Below are positions 22,513 through 33,771 of a stretch of 64,000 bases of DNA, in pieces. The DNA is from Rhizomys pruinosus (Eukaryota; Chordata; Mammalia; Rodentia; Spalacidae), in assembly GCA_009823505.1 (NCBI GenBank), contig VZQC01006709.1, forward strand, positions 728,384-792,383, read 5' to 3'. A program made the position numbers and the translations under genes. Position 1 is the first letter of the stretch; each line of letters opens with the position of its first letter. The notes beneath the pieces are model-generated. The model did not search any database, was not told the DNA's origin, and worked only from the letters and a program-made list of their open reading frames with translations.

Positions 22513-22794
22513 ATGTAATGAAATACTCTCCTCCCATCCCCAGCCCACCATGTCAACAAAGTAAGTCATTTTTTCATTTTGTCCAGTTATTATCCAGAAT
22601 CACATGCTATCTTCTACAACACTCACACTAGAACTTCTGTGCTACAGCACTGTCCTGGTGGGATATTACCCAGAGTCCCAGACTATGTTGTTAAGGCCCA
22701 CACATTAGAAAAGCTTCCAGAAGTTAAGAAACTCCTGCATACTGTTTGGTGCTTGGCCATAATAAGTAATCAATAAATAGGTGGTTGTTGTTTA

Positions 22795-22866
22795 AAGACA
22801 GGTCCTGCTGTGTATCCCAGGCTGGCCTCAAATACCCTAGCCTTCTAAGGGCTGCACTTACCGGGG
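22795..22866 (-). mobile_element. Old B1-like fragment
   Basis: AGACAGGTCCTGCTGTGTATCC and CCCAGGCTGGCCTCAAA blocks. Confidence 0.55.
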
Positions 22867-22999
22867 AGAGTCATTATAACCTAGCGCAGTTTAGTTTTTA
22901 AATGAATGCTTACGTGACCCTACAGGTAGGTAGGAACAGTTCCCTACAAATTAAGGGCAATAGACATCTGAATGCTTGTACTTCAACTCTCTCTCTCTC

Positions 23000-23130
23000 T
23001 CTTTTTTTTTTAGTCTTTCAAGACAGGGTCTCCCTTTAGTCCCAGCTGGCCTAGAGCTAGATATGTAGACCAGGCTGGCCTTGAACTCACAGAGATCCAC
23101 CTGCCTCTGCCTCCCCAGTCCTGGGATTGA
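23000..23130 (-). mobile_element. B1 SINE
   Basis: Antisense T9 and AGTCTTTCAAGACAGGG to CCCAGTCCTGGGATTG. The 5' end of the element is missing. Confidence 0.88.
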
Positions 23131-23261
23131 AGCTGTTCTTTTGGACTCAAAAAGACCAAAAGAACAAACAAAACAACAAAACAAAACAAAACAAAACAAA
23201 ACAACAACAACAAAATCTCCCCCATTCCAAGTAAAAAAGAAAACATCCAGCCCAGCCTCCA

Positions 23262-23412
23262 GGTGGGTGTGGCTGCACACGCCTTTAATCCCAGCACTCA
23301 GGAAGCCAAGGCAGGTGGATCTCTGAGTTCAAGGCCAGCCTGGTCTACATAATGAGTTCCAGGACAGCCAGGACTACAGGGAAACCCTGTCTCAAAAAGA
23401 CCAAAAAAAAAG
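23262..23412 (+). mobile_element. B1 SINE
   Basis: GGTGGGTGTGGCTGCACAC to CTCAAAAAGACC plus A9. Confidence 0.93.
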
Positions 23413-23694
23413 TCCATTATTTCCCTTTCTGAGTTACTTATGTCACTTAACATGAAGCTCTTCGGCTTTTCCTGCGAGTGGCATGATTTCATTCTTTATG
23501 ACCAAATGATGCTTTTCTGCATATATATCCCCAAAGAAATGAATGCTTCTGGTTCCAGTCACGGAGCTTCTTACTCAGGGTGATCTGGAGACTGACTGGA
23601 GCACACTGGGCATGATGTGCAAAGAGTCATAGTCCCTACCCGTGTGTTCAAGATGACATCTGAACACATCTATGGGCAGAGAGCGGTTTAAAGA

Positions 23695-23787
23695 TGAGTC
23701 TTAGCCACCATGTGGGTGCTGGGAATTGAACCTGGGTCCTCTGCTAGAGCAGTGGCGCTCTCAACCGCTGAGCCATCTCTCCAGCCC
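23695..23787 (-). mobile_element. B2 SINE, 5' half only
   Basis: Antisense from CTTAGCCACCATGTGGG to CTCTCCAGCCCC. Confidence 0.85.
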
Positions 23788-23924
23788 CCGTGCTCTTGCT
23801 TCTTCTCCTGACTCTGGAAACTCCTTGGTGCAGGCAGACATCAGGTCAGAGCTCCTCCTGTCCCTTTCTTTCTTTTCTTTTTTTTTTTAAACATTTTTCT
23901 TTTTTTTTTTTTTTCATTTTTTCT

Positions 23925-24137
23925 TTATTTTTATTTCACGTGTATGAGTCTTGTGTCTGCATATGTTTAAGTGTACCCATGTCGTGCAATGCACGAGGAG
24001 GACAGAAGAGGGTGTTAGATCCCCTGGAAATGGAGTTACAGATAGTAGTTAGCTGCCTTCTGGGTGCTGGGATTTGAACCCTGGTCCTCTGCAAGAACAA
24101 CCAGTGCTCTTAACCACTGAGCCATCTCTCCAACCCT
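23925..24137 (-). mobile_element. B2 SINE
   Basis: Antisense, T-rich tail, CATGTCGTGCAATGCACG, ending GAGCCATCTCTCCAACCC. Confidence 0.9.
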
Positions 24138-24678
24138 TCTCCTGTCCCTTTCTGAGCAGAGTTATATAAGCCCCTCTTCTGCGGAGCACTCCTACCCTCC
24201 ATCTTTTGGGGAATGAAGGTAGACTTGGGTAAGGGTGATCAATGCCAAGGCCCCTCCAACACGGAAACCTCACCCATCTTACAGCTCTCCAGCAAATGCC
24301 AATCTTGTTGTCCACATTGAGAACAGGGGTTGGAAACTGAAAAGCACCATCTGTTGCCAGACATCATTAACCTACTGACACCTATGAGAGTTCCAAAGTC
24401 CAAGGCCACTAAAAAGCCAGGCATCGCACATCTGCCACTCATTAACGGAGTACATGGTTAGTCTAGTTTGTTAACCCCTACACAGCTCAGTTTCCTCACC
24501 CAAAACATGCCCATAGTATTTACACACTTGCTTAATGCTAATCTGAGGATTAAGGAGGTATCTCCAGCATAGGACCTGGCAAGGGATACAACTTTGGTGC
24601 TTACAGTCTGCTCAACAGAATGGAAACAAACCATGCAGAAATCAGCAGGTGTGTCCCTAAGTATTTAGTACTTGGTTG

Positions 24679-24832
24679 TTTTTTTTTGGTCTTTTTGAGA
24701 CAGGGTCTCCCTGCCAACCTGGCTGTCCTGGCACTCACTCTGTAGACCAGGCTGGCCTTGAACTCACAGAGATCTGCCTGCATCTGCCTCCCAAGTGCTA
24801 GTATTAAAGGTGTGTGCCACCACGCCTGGCAG
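24679..24832 (-). mobile_element. B1 SINE
   Basis: TTGGTCTTTTTGAGACAGGG to CACCACGCCTGGC. Confidence 0.94.
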
Positions 24833-25017
24833 TGCTTGTCTTTAAAGTATACATTAAAAAAAAAATTGTGTCTCACTGTCTAATGCGAGGGGAAAAATAA
24901 ATAAATAAAAATTTGTGTGTATGTTTGTATACATTTATTTCACAACAAAATAATTTGTTGTTGTTAAATGTGGCCCCTAGGTCTCAGCCTTGGCCCTCTG
25001 GGCTCTTTTTTAAGAAT

Positions 25018-25241
25018 TTTTTTAAAATTTTATTTATTTTTATGTGTATGAGTGTACTGTCTGCATGTAGGTTTGTGTACCCATCTCCTGCAATGCCTAG
25101 GAGGTCAGAAGAGGGCGTCTGACTCCCCTGGAACTGGAGTTAAGGATGGTTTTCAGCTGCCATGTGGGTGCTAGGGATCGAACCTGGATCCTCTGCAAGA
25201 GCAGTCGGCGCTCTTAACCGCTAGGCCATCTCTCCAGCCCA
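25018..25241 (-). mobile_element. B2 SINE, GCCTAG type
   Basis: Antisense head GCTAGGCCATCTCTCCAGCCC. No internal duplication. Confidence 0.94.
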
Positions 25242-25313
25242 GCCCTTTAAATTCTTTACCCTAGGCCTTTACTACCTAGAGTCCAAAAACATGTTCTCTT
25301 TTGGGTTGCAAGG

Positions 25314-25484
25314 TTTTTTTTGTTTATTTGGTTTTGTTTTGGTCTTTTTGAGACAGGGTCTCCCTGTAGCTCCAGCTGTCCTGGAACTCATTATGTAGAC
25401 CAGGCTGGTCTTGAACTCACAAAGATCCACCTGCCTCTGCCTCCCAAGTGCTAGGATTAAAGGCGTGTGCAACCTCAACCGGCT
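25314..25484 (-). mobile_element. B1 SINE
   Basis: T-rich run, TTTTGGTCTTTTTGAGACAG. The flanks repeat GGGTTGCRAGGTTTTTTTT (25302-25320 and 25486-25504), a target-site duplication. Confidence 0.94.
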
Positions 25485-25822
25485 CAGGGTTGCGAGGTTT
25501 TTTTTATTCTACTACTACCATCAAGCTTTGTATCACACATCTCCAAGGAAATTCTTTGTTGCTGGAACTTTCTGCTTGCTTTCCTTGCTCTAGCTCAAGT
25601 GTTTCCTTCCTGAATTAGATCCAGTCCTGAACTTCAGCAAGAAGCTTTTATACAGGGCTTCTTGTGGAAGTAGACACGGAGGGCCTCCTCTTGGGAAAGC
25701 AATTAGGAATGTCTATATAAACCAGAATATTCCTACCCTTTGGGCCAGCAAGTCCACTTGTAAGAAATTACACCACAAAAAGATTCACACAGGTAGGCAA
25801 AGAACACAAGAAAATTCATGGT

Positions 25823-26012
25823 AGAGGCTTGAGAGATGGCTCAGCAGTTAAGAACACTCGCTGTTCTTCCAGAGCACCCAGATTCAATTCCCAGCACCCA
25901 CATGGCAGATAACAACCACCCATAATTTTCCAACTCCGTTTTCAGGCACTGCACGCATGCAGTGCACTTTCATGTACAATGGCAAAACACTCATATACAT
26001 AAAGATAATAAA
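25823..26012 (+). mobile_element. B2 SINE
   Basis: GAGGCTTGAGAGATGGCTCAG head; shortened 3' part. Confidence 0.88.
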
Positions 26013-26072
26013 TAAAATATCTTAAAAGAAAGTTCATAGTAGCCTTGTCTGGAATTATAAAAAAAAAAAATA

Positions 26073-26396
26073 AATATGCATGGGTGTGGTAGTCAGGTCT
26101 TTAATCCAAGCACTTGAGAGGCAGAGGTTAGCCGGGCGTGGTGGCACATGCCTTTAATCCTAGTTCTTGGAAGGCAGAGGCAGGCAGATCTTGGTGAGTT
26201 CAAGGCCAGCCTGGTCTACAGAGTGAGCTCCAGGCCAGCTTGGACTAAAGGGAGACCCTGTCTCAAAATACAAAAAAAAAAAAAAAAAAAAAGAGGCAGA
26301 GGCAGGGGCATCTCTGTGAGTTTGAGGCCAGCCTGGTCTACATAGAGAGCTTCAGGCTAGCCAGAGCTACATAGTAAGACTCTGTAAAAACAAAAA
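26073..26396 (+). mobile_element. Old B1 split by a young B1
   Basis: Host copy 26073-26128 and 26293-26396. The insertion 26129-26292 is a complete B1 with a long A tail. GAGGCAGAGG flanks both sides. Confidence 0.9.
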
Positions 26397-27069
26397 CCAA
26401 AACCCTGAAAATGGAAGGAATCGGGAAGAGGCTGTGCCTCTATGATGGAAATTTCTGTCATTATTTCATATTAAATGGGGCAGCTGTGAAGAGGAATGAG
26501 CTGTATGCACTATGCAGACCCAGAGCAAGCCCCAAGATCTATTTCACATGAAAGAAGCCATGTGCCTTAGAAACCTCTGGAAGAAAAACCCAAATGGGGA
26601 CGAGCTTCCAGATGTGAACCAGGGCTCAGCAGGTAACAGAAGCTTGTTTTTTAAAAAGCTTATTTTCAGTTTTCCCAATATTTTTATAGCTAAAAAATAA
26701 GTTAAAATAAAAATAAAAACAGGCAGGTTGGGCTGCTGGAGAGCGGACTTCACTTCTCTTCAGCCAGCTGCCCAGTTCCAAACTTCCCGTGCTCTGCATT
26801 TTTCCCAATCCAGTCGATCTCTTGCTTTAGCCTCCAAACAAAGACACCATTGTCTTCTTTAATCAGGCTGGGATTTGTTTGCTTTCAGGTCCCTCTCAAT
26901 GTAGCCCCTGATGGAAGATAAGGCAAGAGGGTACACTGTCCTGTGGGCAGCCCCTCCCCACACCCTCCACACCCGGACCTCAAATTGGAATTCCTCGGCT
27001 TCTCTCCCCGGAACTCGACTCTGCAGGAAGGGGATGAGACTCTTTTGCTCTAGCTGGAACGTGAGGTTT

Positions 27070-27262
27070 TTTTATTCTCCTGTAGCCCAGGCTGGCCACA
27101 AACTCATTATGAAGCCAAGGATGACCTTGAACTTCTGATTCTCTCGTTTTAGAGTGCTGGAACTACAGGAGTGTGCCACCACAGCCAGTGTATGTGGTGA
27201 TAGAGATCAAATCCCGGCTTTGTAGGCAAGGCACTCTATCACTGAGCTATATCCCCGGTCCC
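27070..27262 (-). mobile_element. B4-type (ID_B1) SINE, old
   Basis: A B1-like part (CCAGGCTGGCCACAAACTC) joined to an ID-like part (GGCAAGGCACTCTATCACTG), as in the composite B4 family. Confidence 0.7.
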
Positions 27263-27366
27263 TGTTGGAGATGCATCCCACCTGACCTTTTCAGTGGATT
27301 CTGGAGATGACAGGTTCTCAAGCTTGCACCACAAACATTTATTAGCTAAGTTATCTCCCCAGCAGG

Positions 27367-27482
27367 TTTTTGTTTTTTTGAGACAGGGTCTCACATTGTT
27401 GCCCAGGCTAAACTTGAATTTGTAGCAATCCTCCTGACTCAGCCTCTGAGTGCTGGGATTAAAGGCATGAGCCACCACACCT
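27367..27482 (-). mobile_element. Old B1-like SINE
   Basis: TTTTTTTGAGACAGGGTCTCAC to GCATGAGCCACCACACC. Confidence 0.75.
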
Positions 27483-27596
27483 TGAGAGGTGTGAGGTTCT
27501 CGTCTTCTGGGGCCAAGCCTCTCTCCAAGACTGAGCCAAACCGCAATGACGTGTTTGCCTAGCCATTTATGATGGCTTACACTTCATCCCTATAGC

Positions 27597-27768
27597 TCTT
27601 TTTTTTTTTTTTTTTTTTTTCAATCTCATTGAGACAGGGTCTCCCTGTAACCCTAGCTGGACTCGAACTCACTATGTAAACTAGGCTGGCCTTGAACTCA
27701 CAAAGATAAGCTTGGCTCTGCCTACCGAGTGCTGGGTTTAAAAAGGTGTGTGCCACCATGTCTGAAGG
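27597..27768 (-). mobile_element. B1 SINE
   Basis: T23 tail, ATTGAGACAGGGTCTCCC to GTGCCACCATGTCTG. Confidence 0.92.
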
Positions 27769-28326
27769 CATTTGAAACCCAAGCATTCATTTTACAAAGC
27801 AGAGAAAGAAAATAAAGTTCAGTATCTGGTATACTGAGGTATCAGAACATGTGATCGCTCACGTCCAATAGGCTCTAAGGAGCTGCTGGTCTCAGAATGC
27901 ACTTTGCAGTGTGGGAATGGGGGCTTAGTGTGGAGTCAAGCAAGTGTTGGTCATTCTTTCAGACTCCAACACACAGATCTCTCTCCTCAAAGCAAATCCT
28001 TTCTGTCAACAGATAGCCATTCTTAGGAAGCACCTCAGCTAACTCAACTAAAGACAGTTAAATCCGAAAGATTATTCTATGAAAAAGCCCCATGCTGTGA
28101 ACTGAATATACATTTTTTTGTTCCTTTGATGCTCAGCTCCACCCCAACCCTTTTATTTTGATCTTGGATGGGTCAACAGCCATAATTTCTGGCCTCTGTG
28201 ATCCTGTGTACACCACTGGACTAGAGCAATCACCTCTGCGAGGTACACAGTGGATATTGCTGGCTCCATACCCAGCAACTCTTCCTGGGCAGTGCACAGC
28301 CCCAGTGGCAGCGTGTGCCTTGGCTA

Positions 28327-28395
28327 ATTAATATCCAAACGGATGAAAGAAAAGATTAGGAATCCTTTTTTTGTCAAATCTTTTTTTGGATATGA
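28327..28395 (+). repeat. Inverted duplication, left arm
   Basis: Starts ATTAATATCCAAACGGATGA. Its reverse complement recurs at 29069-29122 with few differences. The left arm carries an extra ~15-nt T-rich insertion. Confidence 0.9.
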
Positions 28396-28400
28396 CAGTG

Positions 28401-28463
28401 GCCAGTCCTTGGAGAAAGAGACGCCCACCTGAGTGTCTCTTTCTCCAAGGAATGGGCACTGGC
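28401..28463 (+). repeat. Perfect 16-bp hairpin
   Basis: CCTTGGAGAAAGAGAC (28407-28422) pairs with GTCTCTTTCTCCAAGG (28435-28450) across a 12-nt loop. GCCAGT (28401-28406) and ACTGGC (28458-28463) extend the stem past a bulge. Confidence 0.93.
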
Positions 28464-28789
28464 AACTGACCTCCCTAATGCCTGCGGAAATGCAGCCTCC
28501 ATGTTTGGCTGAAGAGGGTATGGACAGGTCTCCCACAGCTTATGGTCAGTTTAACCACTGACCACAACCCAGAGCCCCTGGGATGGGGCTGAGGCTAGCC
28601 CTTTCCTCTTCCCCCAAATCCCTTCACTTTTTGGACAAGTCCCTGCAAGAGCCTTCCCTCTGTAAATCACTCAATAAGAAGCTGCTTCCAGGGAACTGGA
28701 CCTAAGACTATTTAGATAAAAAATAGCTACTTGTTCACTGATTCTTTTTTGTTAATTTTGGGGTTTTGTTGTCATTGGTTGTACATTTG

Positions 28790-28922
28790 AGAAAGGGTAT
28801 CAAAATATAGCCCAGGCTTGCCTAGAATTCACTATATAGTCCAGGCTGGACTTGAACTCATAGTCCTTTTATCTCCACATCCCCAGTGCTGGGATTACAG
28901 GCATCTACCACCATGTTCAACT
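28790..28922 (-). mobile_element. Old B1-like SINE
   Basis: GAGAAAGGGTATCAAAATATAG through GGGATTACAGGCATCTACC. Confidence 0.7.
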
Positions 28923-29068
28923 AGTAATATTGGAGCTTTCCCTACACCACTGGGTTTTTTTCTTCTGATCTTCAATGAGTCGTCATTTGACTCACACCCT
29001 TCCTGTATCTAGGGGGGCAGGGCGGAGGGGCATGAGGGAACCTCATGGTTTATTCTTTTCTTGGTGAA

Positions 29069-29122
29069 GTTATATCCAAAAAAGAATTCCTAATCTTTTC
29101 TTTCATCCATTTGGATATTAAT
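29069..29122 (-). repeat. Inverted duplication, right arm
   Basis: Ends CATCCATTTGGATATTAAT, the reverse complement of the left arm start. Confidence 0.9.
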
Positions 29123-29998
29123 ATAAGACATGTTCAGGCTCTAGTTTCCTTGAATCTTTTTCAAGAAGTTTCCTTTGTATTTTGAGTCTTTCCTTAGATG
29201 CCCTGTTCCCTTGGCGGCTGCAGGGACAGGAAGAGACACTAGCCATGGTAGCTGGGGAACAGGAAGATTACCCGAGTGTCCATCTCCTCTCATTGCCTAC
29301 CTCATCCACACTCTGGCTACCACTCTCTGACGGAGGTTCCTAAGTCTTTTTAAAATGTCACGGACTGGTCTCTTTAGACTATATGCAAACATATCCCCCA
29401 CTCAACTGTCTGTTATATTTGTGTTGAGTATCTATTTCTTTGTTTCTGACCTAAGTACAACATTTAGAATAGTCAATACCAAAATCTTAACATTCACAAT
29501 CAACCAAAGGCAAAAACAAACAAATAAACAAACAAAAAAACACCCCAAGCTCCCACTGAATTCTAGAAACATCTTTTGGAGCCAGTGAGGTTGGACCACA
29601 TGAACTAAAACATCTGAGCACCCTCAAACATTTGCTGTTTGTACACATCTCCCTACAGAGCCCAGGAGATAATTGCAAGACCAGCCTCTGCCTCCAGCAT
29701 CCAGCATCCAGCACCTGAGCCTGCCCAGAGTGGGGAACTCGTTTATCACCAGCTAAGCAGCAGATGTGAGCCCCTGGCTTCTCTTTCTGATTCAGTAGTA
29801 CTTGGAGCCACCCTTCCATCAGAAAACAAATTTGGGCAGGGAAAATAGGCCCAGGTCATTTTGGCTATTTGTTGACAATTTTGGAAACAAAAGTTATGAC
29901 TGAAATTCATGAACTAGATTTCATTCATCAAAACGCTATCCAGTAGAAATTTAGATGGAAACCAATTTATGATTTAAAAATTTCTAAAAGCAGGCAGG

Positions 29999-30222
29999 GG
30001 GGCTGGAGAGATGGCCTAGTGGTTAAGACTGCCGACTGCTCTTGCAGAGGACCCAGGTTTGATCTCCCGCACCTACATGGCGGCTAAGAACTGTCTTTAG
30101 CTCCAGTTCCAGGGGAATCCGACGCCCTCTTCTGACCTCTGCGGCATTGCACGACACGGGTGCACAAACCTACATGCAGACAGTACACTCAGACACATAA
30201 AAAAATAAATAAAATTTAAGAA
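29999..30222 (+). mobile_element. B2 SINE, GCCTAG type
   Basis: Complete, no internal duplication. AAAAGCAGG(C/T)AGG flanks are a target-site duplication. Confidence 0.94.
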
Positions 30223-30225
30223 AAA

Positions 30226-30455
30226 AAGCAGGTAGGAATAGTAACACATACCTAGTACTTAAGAGAATGAAGCAGGAAAATGGAGAGTTTGAAGGTAGCC
30301 TGAGCTACATAGTGAGATTCTATCTGAACAACAATAACAACAAAAAGTAGAAAGGATCTGGCCGTGATGGTGTATACCTAACCTATCCTAGCACTAGGGA
30401 GGAGAAGACAGGAAGATCAAGAGTTCAAGGTCAACTTAGGCTCAAAACACAAAGA
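30226..30455 (+). mobile_element. Two old B1-like SINEs in tandem
   Basis: 30226-30327 (CAGGTAGGAATAGTAACACA) and 30358-30455 (GGCCGTGATGGTGTATACC), both strongly diverged. Confidence 0.6.
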
Positions 30456-30496
30456 AAGGTAAGATGGAAGGAAGGGAGGGAGAAGGAAGAAATTAT

Positions 30497-30686
30497 TATT
30501 AAAATTTATTTATTTTTATTTTATAAATAAGTGCACCACAGGTTTGCAATGCCCACAGAGGCCAGAAGTTGTCAACCCCTGGAAATGAAGTTATTGACAA
30601 TTGTTAGTCACCATGTGTATACTGGGAATCAAACCCAGGTCCCCTGGAAGAACAGTGTTTAAGCATTGAGCCATTTCTCCAGCCTC
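30497..30686 (-). mobile_element. B2 SINE, diverged
   Basis: Antisense with CACCATGTGTATACTGGG and GAGCCATTTCTCCAGCC. Confidence 0.85.
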
Positions 30687-30721
30687 AAAGAAATAATAGT
30701 AATAATATTTATTATTATTAA

Positions 30722-31037
30722 TATTTTTGAGACAGGGTCTCTAGGAAGCTTCAACTGGCCTGGAACTCACTATGTAGACCAGATTGACCTTGAATTTACA
30801 GAGATCCGCCTGCCTCTGACTCCTCGGTGCTAGGATTAAAGGTGTGTACCACTATTTTATTTTATTTTATTTTATTTTATTTTATTTTATTGGTCTTTTC
30901 GAGACAGGGTCTCCCTGTAGCCCCAGCTGTCCTGGAACTCGCTCGGTAGACCAGGCTGGCCTTGAACTCACAAAGATCCGCCTGCCTCTGCCTCCCAAGT
31001 GCTAGGATTAAAGGCATGCGCCACCACGCCCAGCCCA
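30722..31037 (-). mobile_element. Two antisense B1 SINEs around (TTTTA)n
   Basis: B1 at 30722-30852, an ATTTT-repeat at 30853-30889, then a younger B1 at 30890-31037 starting GGTCTTTTCGAGACAGGG. Confidence 0.92.
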
Positions 31038-31354
31038 GTATTTTTAATGATATATTTTAATTCAATATATCTAAAATATTACCATTTCCCTGTGAAATTT
31101 ACATTAAACTTTGAGATTATTTTTGTATTCTTTTAAAATCTAGTTTACAACCAATCTCATAGCAAGGATTCAACAGTCACACACAATCAGTGGCTGTAGT
31201 CCAGGCTGGTATGGCCCCAGGTTTCCCACCTCTAGTGACACCTCTCTCCCTCATATCAACACAGTGATGCCCTCTGCAAAAGCTCTCAGCTTAAATCACT
31301 TTCAGCACCCTCATAACAAGCCACTAAGACAGTTCTCTTTTTTTTATTTTTTGT

Positions 31355-31460
31355 CGTCTTTCTGAGACAGAATCTCCCTTTAGTCTCAGCTGGCCTGGAG
31401 TGGAGCTTGCTATGTAGACCAGGCTGGCCTTGAACTTACAGAGATCCTCCCGGAGCTGCT
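31355..31460 (-). mobile_element. B1 SINE, 5'-truncated
   Basis: GTCTTTCTGAGACAGAATCTCC to TTGAACTTACAGAGATCC. Confidence 0.85.
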
Positions 31461-31600
31461 CAGGCACTGAAGATACCCGGATGGACTCCTTTCCCAAGCA
31501 AGTTAGGGTAGAGTTGACTGCTACGTGAGTTTCGTTTCGGCAGTCCTGGGGATTGAACTCATGGCCACATTAATCCTAGGGAGGTGCTCTATCACTAATT

Positions 31601-31848
31601 TTCTTTTTTTTTTTTTAATTTTATTTATTTTTTATGTGTATGAGTGTACTGTCTGCATGTAGGTTTGTGCACTTGTGTCATGCAATGCCGCAGAGGTCAG
31701 AAGAGGGTGTCGGATTCCCCTGGAACTGGGGTTCTCCTGGAATTGGAGTTACAGACGGTTCTGGGCCGCCATGTGGGTGCTGGGGATCAAACCCGGGTCC
31801 TCTGCAAGAGCAGTCGGCACTCCTAACTGCTAGGCCATCTCTCCAGCC
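31601..31848 (-). mobile_element. B2 SINE, duplicated subtype
   Basis: Complete antisense copy. CTCTATCACTAATTTTC occurs on both sides (31584-31600 and 31850-31866), a perfect 17-bp target-site duplication. It split an old ID-like element (31530-31600). Confidence 0.95.
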
Positions 31849-31971
31849 CCTCTATCACTAATTTTCATCCTTAACCCTAGATGTGGTTCTTATCTGTTAG
31901 TGACTAAACTCAATTTACAAACTCTTCTCTGAGAAGCAGTCCAACCCTGATCAAAATACTGCCAGGGCCAG

Positions 31972-32045
31972 GCATGGTGGCACACGCCTTTGATCCCAGC
32001 ACTAGAGAGGCAGAGGCAGGCCTGTCTCAAAAAGACCAACAGAAA
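31972..32045 (+). mobile_element. B1 SINE, internally deleted
   Basis: CCAGGCATGGTGGCACACGC to GCAGAGGCAGG, then joined directly to CCTGTCTCAAAAAGACC. Confidence 0.88.
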
Positions 32046-32437
32046 AAAAGAAAGAAAGAGAGAGAGAGACAGAGAGAAAGAAAGACTGTCACAGATGAGA
32101 AAGCCCATCAGCTCAATGTTCACTCCACCTGAAGATATCCATAGTCTGCATGCAGCCCAAACTCCCTCACTTTGTCCTAAAGGCCTGGCAGAATCTGCCA
32201 TGCAAGGAGCAAAATAACCAGACTGTGTCTCCAGGGACATTCTCAAAGAGAGGCAAAAGTATGAGAAACCCGGCTGGCAATCATTAGCAAACAACTGAAT
32301 GAGTAGTCACTGATGTCCCTCAGGCCCTGCTTTGCAGTCACTCAGCAACACCCCATCCTCTGCGAGACACGCCACCTCACTACCTTTAACTGATCATACA
32401 AGATCCCCTGCCCCTCCTGCACAGTCTTCCCTCCTTC

Positions 32438-32690
32438 GGGCTGGCCTGGCACTGTAGGTATATAATCCTCGCTAAGGAAGCCAAGGCAGGAGCATTGTTA
32501 GTTTAAGGCTGGCCAGGGCTACATAGGGAGTTCGAAGCCAGATTGAGCAACTAAGACCATTCTCAAAATAAGAAATAAAAACAGAGCTGGGTTATAGCTC
32601 AGTGTTGAGCACTTGGCCAGCATGTGTGAGGTCTTGGATTCAATATTCAGTACAAATAAGTAAATAAATAAATAAAAATCTTTATGTGTT
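32438..32690 (+). mobile_element. Old B1-like SINE plus ID-like element
   Basis: B1-like part to about 32570, then GCTGGGTTATAGCTCAGTG (32587), the ID/tRNA-Ala-like head, with an AAAT tail. Confidence 0.65.
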
Positions 32691-32756
32691 AAAAAAAAAA
32701 AAGAAGCCTATAGGCACAAAATCCCACATATCATCAAATTAAAAAAGAAACAATAG

Positions 32757-32950
32757 GGATGGAGAGATGGCTCAGTGGTTAACAGCACTTACTACTCTTG
32801 CAGAGAACCAATTTGATTCCCAGCACCCTTGTAAGGTGGCTCACAATCATCATCTAACTCCAAGGGATTCAATGCCTCTGACCTCCACGAGCACGAGCAC
32901 CTACACACATGCACACACGCACACACACACACACATACACACACAAATAA
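32757..32950 (+). mobile_element. B2 SINE with (CA)n tail
   Basis: GGATGGAGAGATGGCTCAGTGG head; CA repeat near 32910-32944. Confidence 0.9.
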
Positions 32951-32971
32951 ATCTTTTAAAACTTTTAAAAA

Positions 32972-33153
32972 GAGGCTGAGTGTGATGATACATGCCTTTA
33001 ATCCTGGCACTTGGGAGGCAGAGGCAGGCAGATCTCTGTGAGTTCAAGGCCAGCCTGCTCTACAGAGTGAGTTCCAGGCCAGCTGGGGTTACAGGGAGAC
33101 CCTGTCTCAAAAAGACAAAAAAAAAATAAAATAAAATAAATAAATAAATAGAA
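32972..33153 (+). mobile_element. B1 SINE
   Basis: GGCTGAGTGTGATGATACATG to CTCAAAAAGACAAAA with AAAT tail. Confidence 0.92.
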
Positions 33154-33173
33154 GCAATATATGAATTATAAGC

Positions 33174-33288
33174 CATGCTGGGCATGGTGGTACACCTTTA
33201 ATCCCAGCCTGGTCTATATAGTGAGTTCCAGGCCAGCTGGGGCTACAGGGAAATGCTGTCTAAAAAAGAACCCCCCCCAAAAAAAGCA
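33174..33288 (+). mobile_element. B1 SINE, internally deleted
   Basis: ATGCTGGGCATGGTGGTACACC joined to CCCAGCCTGGTCTATATAG. Confidence 0.85.
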
Positions 33289-33450
33289 ATAATTATTCCC
33301 CTTGGAGGAAAGGAGGTAGTAGTGGGAAAAGAATACAAATATTCTGATTTTTGTCCTGGTGCTAGTTGCATGGATCTAGGTCTAGGTACTTAAGATTTAT
33401 GTATTTTTTTGGATATGTAACTTCAATGAAAAGTTCACTTTGGAAAAACA

Positions 33451-33598
33451 TTTTTTTTTTTCTGAGACAAGGTCTCCCTGTAGCCCCAGCTGGCCTGGAA
33501 CTCACTCTGTAGAACAGGCTGGCCTTGAACTCACAGAGATCTGCCTGCCTCTGACTCCTGAGTGCTAGGCTTAAAGGCATGCGCCACCAGGCCCTGCT
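33451..33598 (-). mobile_element. B1 SINE
   Basis: T run, CTGAGACAAGGTCTCCC to GCGCCACCAGGCCCTGC. Confidence 0.92.
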
Positions 33599-33606
33599 GA
33601 AAGACA

Positions 33607-33697
33607 TTTCTTAGCCACCATGTGGACGCTGGGAATGAAACTAGGTCCTCTGCAAGAGCAGTCGGCGCTCTTACCGCTGAGCCAGCTCTCCATTCCC
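33607..33697 (-). mobile_element. B2 SINE, 5' part
   Basis: TTCTTAGCCACCATGTGGACG to CCAGCTCTCCATTCCC. Confidence 0.82.
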
Positions 33698-33710
33698 TGG
33701 AAAAACATTT

Positions 33711-33732
33711 TATTTTTTATTTTATTTTATAT

Positions 33733-33771
<39 letters not shown>

